Shown one piece after another: positions 7,815-13,929 of a stretch of 16,002 nucleotides of DNA (position 1 is its first letter; each line of letters starts with the position of its first letter). The DNA is from Oscillospiraceae bacterium (GTDB lineage: Bacteria > Bacillota_A > Clostridia > Oscillospirales > Oscillospiraceae). The notes under the pieces were generated by a model. That model searched no databases and was not told the DNA's origin. It saw nothing but the letters and a program-made list of their open reading frames with translations. Both the position numbers and the translations under genes were made by a program. The stretch covers positions 1 to 16,002 of the forward strand of contig SVLA01000034.1 of NCBI GenBank assembly GCA_015068175.1. The letters are read 5' to 3'.

Positions 7815-8693
7815 ATGATCATTGACGCTCATGCCCACTTGTGGGTCAAACAGCAGGGCCGGGTCAACGGCGGCTCCGTTCATGACATCGGCAGCGGACG
7901 CAGCATGTTTGGCGGCGAAGTGCGGCAGATGATGCCCCCCTATATGACCGACGGTGTCAACTCCGCCGAACGTTTTCTGGCCAACATGGACTACGCCGGT
8001 GTCTCAGGCGCCGTCATCACCCAGGAATACATCGACGGCAACCAGGACGCCTACCTCCGGCAGTGCCGGACGGCATTTGCTGACCGTCTGCGGGTCTGCG
8101 CCCTTTACGAAGAACAGCCTTTGGAAAATTTGGACGGTTTTGACGGCATCAAGCTCTGCGCCGGCCGCCTGGATAATCAGGATCTTCTGTGCCATCTCGC
8201 CCCCTTCGAGCTGGCCAATGCCCAGGGTAAATTCATTTCCATTGACCTGGCGGACGGCAGTGCGCAGACCGGCGCTCTGCGGGAGATCGCCCAGCAATTC
8301 CCGGATCTGCGGATCGCCATCGGCCACTTCGGCATGGTGACCCGGGACGGCTGGCTGGAGCAGATCCGCCTGGCGCAGCTCAAAAACGTGTTCATCGAAA
8401 GCGGCGGCATCACCTGGCTGTTCCACAAAGAATTTTACCCCTATCCCTCCGCCGTCCGGGCCATCCGGGAAGCCGCCGATCTGGTGGGTTTTGACAAGCT
8501 CATGTGGGGCAGCGATTACCCCCGGACCATGACCGCCATCACCTACAAAATGAGCCTGGATTTCGTCCAAAAGACCCCGGAGATCACCCAGGCGGACAAG
8601 TCCCTGTTCCTGGGCGAAAATGCCCGCAGTTTTTACGCGTTCCCCGACCTGCCCATCCCCCAGCGGGTGCGCAATATGGTCGAAGATGACTGA
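7815..8693 (+). CDS. Amidohydrolase-2 family protein, candidate L-fuconolactonase
   Basis: This 292-residue protein belongs to the amidohydrolase (TIM-barrel) superfamily, PF04909-type. It starts with D4-A-H6-A-H8 (first-strand HxH), has I-G-H171-F-G after a later strand and M-W-G-S-D234-Y-P in the last strand, the usual catalytic Asp. The group includes L-fuconolactonase and LigI-type lactonases, which open sugar or pyrone lactones, and also decarboxylases. At the strand where a metal-binding His often lies, the protein reads K-F-I-S-I-D144, so its metal site may be incomplete, as in lactonases that need little or no metal. Its place directly behind two dehydrogenases supports hydrolysis of an aldonolactone, probably L-fucono-lactone, but the substrate is inferred. 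No signal peptide is present, so it is cytoplasmic. Confidence 0.82.
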   Translation: MIIDAHAHLWVKQQGRVNGGSVHDIGSGRSMFGGEVRQMMPPYMTDGVNSAERFLANMDYAGVSGAVITQEYIDGNQDAYLRQCRTAFADRLRVCALYEEQPLENLDGFDGIKLCAGRLDNQDLLCHLAPFELANAQGKFISIDLADGSAQTGALREIAQQFPDLRIAIGHFGMVTRDGWLEQIRLAQLKNVFIESGGITWLFHKEFYPYPSAVRAIREAADLVGFDKLMWGSDYPRTMTAITYKMSLDFVQKTPEITQADKSLFLGENARSFYAFPDLPIPQRVRNMVEDD

Positions 8694-8696
8694 TGT

Positions 8697-8711
8697 CCGA
8701 TGATCCATCGG
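8697..8711 (+). repeat. Short inverted repeat before the deacetylase gene
   Basis: CCGATG-ATC-CATCGG is a perfect 6-bp-arm repeat with a 3-nt loop, just after the amidohydrolase stop and followed by the 8-bp palindrome CAATATTG (8713-8720). No T-tract follows, so it is not a terminator. It could be a minor mRNA-stability or processing hairpin. The ribosome binding site AGGAGG (8725-8730) lies outside it. Confidence 0.4.
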
Positions 8712-8736
8712 TCAATATTGAATCAGGAGGGTTCCT

Positions 8737-9564
8737 ATGTACATTAAGTTTCCCGGCGGATGCTCCAAAGTATTAACGCTGAGCTACGACGACGGCCCCA
8801 TCGAAGATATCCGCTTGATCAGCATTCTGAACAAGTATGGGATTAAGGCCACATTCAATATCAATACCGGGCTGTACTGCCCGGAGGATTTCACCCGTGA
8901 AAACGGGCGCGGCGCCATGAAACTGTCGGAAGCAAAGGCCCTGTATACGGGTTCCGGCCATGAGGTGGCCGTCCACACCGTCAATCACCTGTTCCTGGAC
9001 CGTCTCCGCTCCGATGAAGTCATCCTGGAAGTGATGCAGGACCGGATCAACATCGAAGAGCAGTACGGTGTACCGGCGCGGGGATTGGCCTATCCCTACG
9101 GGACCTGCAGCGACGAAGTCATCGACATTCTGAAAAAATGCGGCATCTGCTACGGCCGGACCGGTAAAGAGACCGAGGCATTTTGGTTCCCGAAAAACTG
9201 GATGGCGCTGGATCCCACCTGCCATCACAACAACCCGAAGCTCATGGATCTGGCCAAAACATTTGTGGAGCAAAAGGTCCGCCATGTGGGCCAAAACTGG
9301 CTGTTTTATCTCTTCGGCCACAGTTATGAATTCGAAAATGACCACAATTGGGACCGCATCGAGAATTTCGCCGCCTATGTTGGCGGCCGGGACGATATTT
9401 GGTACGCCACCAATATCGAGATCTACGACTACGGCAGAGCATACCAAAATCTGCAGACCAGCGCCAACAAAAAGATCGTATACAATCCCTCTGTGATGGA
9501 TGTCTGGTTCCACCACCAGGGCCAGACCTACTGCATCAAAGGCGGCCAGACCCTTCATCTGTAA
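8737..9564 (+). CDS. NodB/CE4-like polysaccharide deacetylase-family protein
   Basis: This 275-residue protein shows the NodB homology motifs: motif 1 L-S-Y-D18-D19-G (usual TFDDG), motif 2 H80-T-V-N-H84 (zinc ligands), motif 3 Y-P120-Y-G, and a late conserved F-G-H195-S. Family members remove N- or O-acetyl groups from chitin, peptidoglycan or xylan with a divalent metal, and some short members act on other amide or ester bonds. There is no signal peptide or membrane segment, which is unusual for a wall-directed deacetylase, so action on imported oligosaccharides inside the cell is more likely here. AGGAGG at 8725-8730 lies 6 nt before the ATG. The motif 1 Thr-Phe pair is replaced by Ser-Tyr, as in divergent NodB-like proteins, and the exact substrate is unknown. 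Confidence 0.85.
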   Translation: MYIKFPGGCSKVLTLSYDDGPIEDIRLISILNKYGIKATFNINTGLYCPEDFTRENGRGAMKLSEAKALYTGSGHEVAVHTVNHLFLDRLRSDEVILEVMQDRINIEEQYGVPARGLAYPYGTCSDEVIDILKKCGICYGRTGKETEAFWFPKNWMALDPTCHHNNPKLMDLAKTFVEQKVRHVGQNWLFYLFGHSYEFENDHNWDRIENFAAYVGGRDDIWYATNIEIYDYGRAYQNLQTSANKKIVYNPSVMDVWFHHQGQTYCIKGGQTLHL

Positions 9565-9600
9565 GATGGCGCCCATTCATGCCGCGGCTTGAATACCAGG

Positions 9601-9607
9601 AAAGGAG
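9601..9607 (+). promoter_or_regulatory. Distant ribosome binding site before GH31
   Basis: AAAGGAG is a strong Shine-Dalgarno sequence, but the only suitable downstream in-frame ATG (9636) is 28 nt away, well beyond the normal 5-10 nt. The spacer contains GGCC-ACCCCC-GGCC, a small self-complementary element that might fold and shorten the distance. No in-frame ATG, GTG or TTG lies between. Confidence 0.4.
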
Positions 9608-9635
9608 CGTCGGGCCACCCCCGGCCAATACCGCT

Positions 9636-11729
9636 ATGATCCGTAAATATACCTTCGGCAAACCCTACCCCACTGAGGCTGTGGTGGAAAACTTCCCCCC
9701 GGAAGATTCCCCTCTGCCCTATTTTTCCATCACCGCCGCCACCTCCGCCACCATTTCCTCCCTGACCATGGACCAGGGCACCCTGCACACCATGAAAAAG
9801 GACGACCTTCAGAACCACGGCTGCAAAGATCAACTGTCTTTCTGCAGACCCCTGGAGAAAAACGACGTCATCTACGGTCTGGGCGAGAGCATCCGGGGCA
9901 TCAACAAACGGGGCTGGACCTACACAAGCTACGCCTCCGACATCAACCAGCATACCGAATCCGTGCGCAGTTTGTATGGCGCCCATAACTTTTTGATCAT
10001 CGACGGACGGGAGACCTTCGGCATTTTCATCGATCATCCCGGCGAAGTGCAATTCGATGTGGGTTACAGCGACCCCCGGGAACTGCGCATCACCCCCGTC
10101 CATATGGATATGGACGTATATATCATCGACGGCCGATCCAAGCTGGAGATCGTCCGGCAGTTCCGCCGGATGATCGGCCGCAGTTACATCGCCCCCCGTT
10201 GGGCATTGGGCTACGGGCAGAGCCGCTGGGGCTACGCCAGCGCGGAAGATATCCGGACCGTTCGGGACGGTTACCGCAGCAATCAGGTGCCCCTGGATAT
10301 GATCTATTTGGACATCGATTATATGCGCGGCTTCCGTAATTTCACCACCGATGAGGATGCTTATCCCGATTTTGCCGGTTTCGTGTCGGAGATGCAGTCC
10401 GACAATATCCATTTGGTGCCCATCATTGACGCCGGTGTCAAAGCTGAGCAGGGATACGATGTCGATGACGAAGGCGTCGCCGGCAGCTATTATCTGAAAA
10501 ACGCGGACGGCACGGATTTCGTCGGCACCGTTTGGCCCGGCGAAGTGCATTTCCCCGATTTCCTGCAGCCTGAGGCCCGCCGGTGGTTTGGCGACCGGTA
10601 TCGATTCCTGCTGGATCAGGGGATCGACGGCTTCTGGAACGATATGAACGAGCCGGCCATTTTCTATTCCAAAGCCGCCATGGACCGTCTGCGCAACGTT
10701 TTGAAGACCGGTCTGTCCGACGGCACCATGTCGGATTGGCAGCTCAATGCCTTCGGCGGCATCATCGGCAGTCTGTCCAACAGCCGGGAAGATTACCGAT
10801 CCATATTCCACCGTGTAAACGGCAACATGGTCTGTCACGATGACGTCCACAATCTCTACGGCTGCAATATGACCCGGGCCGCCGGCGAAGCATTTGCGCG
10901 TTTGTGCCCGGACCGGCGCATTTTGATGTTCTCCCGCTCCTCCCACACCGGCATGCACCGCTACGGCGGTATTTGGACCGGCGACAATCACAGTTGGTGG
11001 AGCCATTTGAAGCTGAACCTGACCATGCTGCCGGGTCTGAGTATGCAGGGTCTGCTGTATTCCGGCGCGGACCTGGGCGGCTTCGGCGGCGACTGCACCG
11101 AAGACCTGCTGATGCGTTGGCTCGGCATCGGCCTTTTCACCCCCCTCATGCGTAACCATTCCGCCAAAGGCACCCGGGACCAGGAAGTATACCGCTTCAC
11201 GGATCTGCCCGCTTTCCGCCGTATGATCAGCCTGCGCTATTTCCTCCTGCCCTATATTTACAGCGAGTATATGAAATCCTGCCTCCTGGACGAGATGCTG
11301 TTCAAGCCTCTGTCCTTTGAGTATGAGCAGGATCCCCATGCGCCCCAGGTGGAAGATCAGTTGATGATGGGCGAAAGTATTATGATCGCCCCGGTGCTGC
11401 AGCAAAACGCCACAGGCCGCTATGTGTATCTGCCGGAAGAAATGAAGATGGTCCGCCTGCGCAGTCCGGAGGATTTCGACCAGCAGATCCTGCCCCCGGG
11501 CCACCATTATGTGTCCGCCGCCCTGGACGAAGTGCTTCTGTTCCTCCGGCCGGACAAACTGATCCCCGTATCCCGGGGCGGCCAATGCGTTCCGGATGTG
11601 GATTTTGAAAATGTAAATACCATTGCATTCGTCAAAACCGCCGCATCTTACGATTACTACCATGACGACGGCATTTCCAGAGATGTGACGCCGGAGGGCC
11701 GCATCCGCAGGATCGTGGTCAGCGAATAA
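9636..11729 (+). CDS. GH31 family alpha-glycosidase (alpha-glucosidase type), cytoplasmic
   Basis: Family GH31 retaining alpha-glycosidase of 697 residues from the chosen start. An N-terminal beta-sandwich covers about 1-185. The barrel opens with PRWALGYGQSRWGY (187-200) and L-D226-I-D-Y-M, has the nucleophile D336 in FWNDMNEP, and the acid/base D450 in IWTGDN. The WNDMNEP form is typical of alpha-glucosidases and differs from the KTDFGE form of YicI-type alpha-xylosidases, so release of alpha-glucose is most likely. Alpha-xylose or alpha-galactose release is less likely but not excluded. No signal peptide. The start is debatable: ATG 9636 gives the family-like beginning M-I-R-K-Y-T-F-G, while ATG 9579 would add a 19-residue Pro-rich extension with no ribosome binding site. 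GH31 may remove alpha-glucose from the same oligosaccharide that carries fucose. Confidence 0.9.
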   Translation: MIRKYTFGKPYPTEAVVENFPPEDSPLPYFSITAATSATISSLTMDQGTLHTMKKDDLQNHGCKDQLSFCRPLEKNDVIYGLGESIRGINKRGWTYTSYASDINQHTESVRSLYGAHNFLIIDGRETFGIFIDHPGEVQFDVGYSDPRELRITPVHMDMDVYIIDGRSKLEIVRQFRRMIGRSYIAPRWALGYGQSRWGYASAEDIRTVRDGYRSNQVPLDMIYLDIDYMRGFRNFTTDEDAYPDFAGFVSEMQSDNIHLVPIIDAGVKAEQGYDVDDEGVAGSYYLKNADGTDFVGTVWPGEVHFPDFLQPEARRWFGDRYRFLLDQGIDGFWNDMNEPAIFYSKAAMDRLRNVLKTGLSDGTMSDWQLNAFGGIIGSLSNSREDYRSIFHRVNGNMVCHDDVHNLYGCNMTRAAGEAFARLCPDRRILMFSRSSHTGMHRYGGIWTGDNHSWWSHLKLNLTMLPGLSMQGLLYSGADLGGFGGDCTEDLLMRWLGIGLFTPLMRNHSAKGTRDQEVYRFTDLPAFRRMISLRYFLLPYIYSEYMKSCLLDEMLFKPLSFEYEQDPHAPQVEDQLMMGESIMIAPVLQQNATGRYVYLPEEMKMVRLRSPEDFDQQILPPGHHYVSAALDEVLLFLRPDKLIPVSRGGQCVPDVDFENVNTIAFVKTAASYDYYHDDGISRDVTPEGRIRRIVVSE

Positions 11730-11745
11730 AAAGGAGGAAACTTCC

Positions 11746-13218
11746 ATGAACGAACAGCAGATCCTGCAAAAAGTGGACGAGATCATTGCCGTCGGCCCTT
11801 ACGAACCCACCTGGGACTCTTTATCCCAGGCCCCCGTGCCTTCCTGGTTTTCCCAGCGCCGCCTGGGCATTTTTGTCCATTGGGGTCTTTTCAGCATTCC
11901 CGCCCACACCGATGAATGGTACTCCCGAAATATGTACATTCAGGGCAACCCCGCCTATGAGCATCACATCAAAACCTACGGCCCCCAGAAAGATTTCGGC
12001 TACAAGGATTTCATCCCCATGTTCCAGGCCGAGAATTTCCACGCCGCCCAATGGGTCGATCTGTTCAAAAAAGCCGGCGCCGGCTATATCATGCCGGTGG
12101 CGGAGCATCACGACGGATTCCAGATGTATGACAGCTCGCTGTCCCAATGGAATGCCGTCCAAATGGGTCCCAAAAAGGATCTTTTAGGAGAATGGAAGCA
12201 GGCCATTGAAGCAGCGGGCCTGGAATTCACAACCTCCACCCACCGGGCAGAGCATTGGTTCTTCATGGGCCACGGAAAAGAATTCGAGTCCGACGTTTGC
12301 GATCCCATGGTAAAAGGCGATTTCTACTGGCCGGCCATGCCGGAGCAGGACCCCAACGATCTGTTCAGCCAGCCCACCCCCACCGAAGAATTCCTGAACG
12401 ATTGGCTGGCCCGGACAGCCGAACTGGTCCTGAACTACCGCCCCAAGCTTCTTTATTTCGATTGGTGGATCCAGCACAGCGTTTTCAAACCCTGGCTCCA
12501 GCGCCTTGCCGCCTTCTATTACAACTGCGGCAAACAGTGGGGCCAGGATGTGATGATCTGCTACAAGCACGATGCCATGATGTTCGGCACCGGCATTATG
12601 GAGGTGGAGCGAGGCAGTTTGGATGGCCCGAAGCCTTACGCCTGGCAGACCGACACCGCCGTGGCGCGGAACTCCTGGTGCTACACAGATCACCTGGACT
12701 ACAAGAGCAGTAACGAGATCATCATCAACCTGATCGACGTGATCAGTAAAGGCGGCAATCTGCTGCTGAATGTGGGCCCCAAGGGCGACGGCAGTATTCC
12801 CGACGGTGACCGCAGAATCCTGGAGGACCTGGCCCAATGGATGGCCGTCAACGGCGAAGCATTGCAAGGCAGCAAATGCTGGCGCTTTTTCGCCGAAGGT
12901 CCCACCCGTGCGGCCTGCGGCCATTTCCAGGACAGCGCCGAAGTGCATTACACCAGCCGGGACTACCGTTTCACCGCCAATCACGGCGCCGTTTACGCCA
13001 TGTGCCTGAAATGCCCGGAGGACGGCCGGTTTGCCGTGACCTCTCTGGCCCAGGCCACCAATTACCATCTGCCCGTATTCAAGGGCATCATCCGCAGCGT
13101 CCGCATCCTGGGTTACGACGGACCCCTTTCCTGGCACCAGGATCCCGAGGCCCTGCACCTTTCCGCCCCCGGGCTGCACAGCGATCATCCCGTCACCATC
13201 CGTGTGGAATTGGAATGA
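11746..13218 (+). CDS. GH29 alpha-L-fucosidase, cytoplasmic
   Basis: This 490-residue protein is a retaining alpha-L-fucosidase of family GH29. Conserved features are R-L-G-I-F-V-H45-W-G near the start, A-E-H-H-D-G-F (119-125) in the sugar-binding pocket, the nucleophile strand L-Y-F-D239-W-W, and the late barrel motif GGNLLLNVGPKGDGSIP. A beta-sandwich domain follows the barrel (about 385-490). The length is usual for a two-domain GH29, and there is no signal peptide. It differs in mechanism from the inverting GH95 at the operon start, so the pair probably covers different fucose linkages or positions. The acid/base residue is not conserved in sequence across GH29 and I do not assign it. AAGGAGG at 11731-11737 lies 8 nt before the ATG, 16 bp behind GH31. 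Confidence 0.93.
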   Translation: MNEQQILQKVDEIIAVGPYEPTWDSLSQAPVPSWFSQRRLGIFVHWGLFSIPAHTDEWYSRNMYIQGNPAYEHHIKTYGPQKDFGYKDFIPMFQAENFHAAQWVDLFKKAGAGYIMPVAEHHDGFQMYDSSLSQWNAVQMGPKKDLLGEWKQAIEAAGLEFTTSTHRAEHWFFMGHGKEFESDVCDPMVKGDFYWPAMPEQDPNDLFSQPTPTEEFLNDWLARTAELVLNYRPKLLYFDWWIQHSVFKPWLQRLAAFYYNCGKQWGQDVMICYKHDAMMFGTGIMEVERGSLDGPKPYAWQTDTAVARNSWCYTDHLDYKSSNEIIINLIDVISKGGNLLLNVGPKGDGSIPDGDRRILEDLAQWMAVNGEALQGSKCWRFFAEGPTRAACGHFQDSAEVHYTSRDYRFTANHGAVYAMCLKCPEDGRFAVTSLAQATNYHLPVFKGIIRSVRILGYDGPLSWHQDPEALHLSAPGLHSDHPVTIRVELE

Positions 13219-13247
13219 CCGATCCCGCCAAAAGTGGAGGAGCAACT

Positions 13248-13877
13248 ATGAAACACATCTTATTCCAGGGAGATTCCATCACGGACTCCGACCGCAACCG
13301 CACCTGGGACATCGATCTGGGTAAAGGTTACCCCCTTCTGGTCAGCGGCTCCCTGGGCTTTGCCCATCCCGGCCGCTATCGGTTTTCAAACAAAGGCATC
13401 AGCGGCAACCGGATCGTGGATCTGTACGCCCGGATCAAGTGCGACATCATCAATCTTCAGCCGGATGTATTGAGCATTCTGGTCGGTGTCAACGATGCCG
13501 GCCATGAGTACGGCAGCCGAAACGGTGTCAGCGCCGAAAAATACGGCATCATTTACGATCTGATGATCCGGGAGATCCTCAGCGCCCTTCCCCAGGTCCG
13601 GATCATGATCCTGGAACCCTTTGTATTGGAAGGCGAAGCCACCCAGGCTCATTGGCCCGCTTTTTACACCGAAGTCGCCGCCCGGGCCCGGCAAGCCAAA
13701 ATGATCGCGGAAAAATACAATTTGACTTACGTCCCCCTGCAGACAGCTTTCGAGACGGCAGCCGCCGGCAATTCCAACGAATACTGGCTCCGGGACGGCA
13801 TCCATCCCACACCGGCCGGTCATGAATTGATCCGCAACGCATGGCTGGAAGCCTTCCGCTCCCTGGAGCAGCCCTGA
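13248..13877 (+). CDS. SGNH/GDSL hydrolase, candidate carbohydrate O-acyl esterase
   Basis: This 209-residue protein has the four SGNH blocks: F-Q-G-D-S10-I-T-D (nucleophile Ser), N-K-G50 (oxyanion Gly), V-G-V-N82-D, and R-D183-G-I-H186-P (catalytic Asp and His). Small cytoplasmic SGNH esterases next to glycosidases commonly remove acetyl groups from imported oligosaccharides so that exo-glycosidases can proceed. That role is inferred. No signal peptide or carbohydrate-binding module is present. GGAGG (13236-13240) lies 7 nt before the ATG, and the open frame upstream belongs to the overlapping GH29 region. It is the last gene of the plus-strand operon, 18 bp before a strong hairpin. Confidence 0.9.
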   Translation: MKHILFQGDSITDSDRNRTWDIDLGKGYPLLVSGSLGFAHPGRYRFSNKGISGNRIVDLYARIKCDIINLQPDVLSILVGVNDAGHEYGSRNGVSAEKYGIIYDLMIREILSALPQVRIMILEPFVLEGEATQAHWPAFYTEVAARARQAKMIAEKYNLTYVPLQTAFETAAAGNSNEYWLRDGIHPTPAGHELIRNAWLEAFRSLEQP

Positions 13878-13895
13878 CCTTCGTCCATAATCAAA

Positions 13896-13920
13896 GAACC
13901 CCCGGTTGCACCGGGGGTTC
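13896..13920. terminator. Shared bidirectional intrinsic terminator
   Basis: A perfect 10-bp GC-rich stem (GAACCCCCGG / CCGGGGGTTC) with the 5-nt loop TTGCA lies between the convergent GDSL esterase gene (ends 13877) and the 688-residue gene (ends 13930). On the minus strand it is followed by TTTGATTA. On the plus strand it is followed by a looser T-rich stretch (CGCTGTTGTTTATT). It can thus stop transcription from both sides, probably better on the minus strand. Confidence 0.88.
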
Positions 13921-13929
13921 CGCTGTTGT

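Larger units (their letters stand above)
3229..13877 (+). other. Putative eight-gene fucoside-utilisation operon
   Basis: Eight plus-strand genes follow each other with spacers of about 23, 22, 17, 43, 71, 16 and 29 bp, and no internal terminator was seen. Most carry their own strong ribosome binding site. The order is GH95, reduced MDR dehydrogenase, zinc MDR dehydrogenase, amidohydrolase, NodB-like deacetylase, GH31, GH29, GDSL esterase. The unit ends at the hairpin 13896-13920. Co-transcription is inferred from spacing and shared theme. Confidence 0.75.

Noticed and set aside
9555..11786. 743-codon minus-strand open frame opposite GH31
   Set aside because: Antisense shadow of the GH31 gene: low-complexity His/Gly/Val composition, no motifs, and the plus-strand frame carries intact catalytic motifs.
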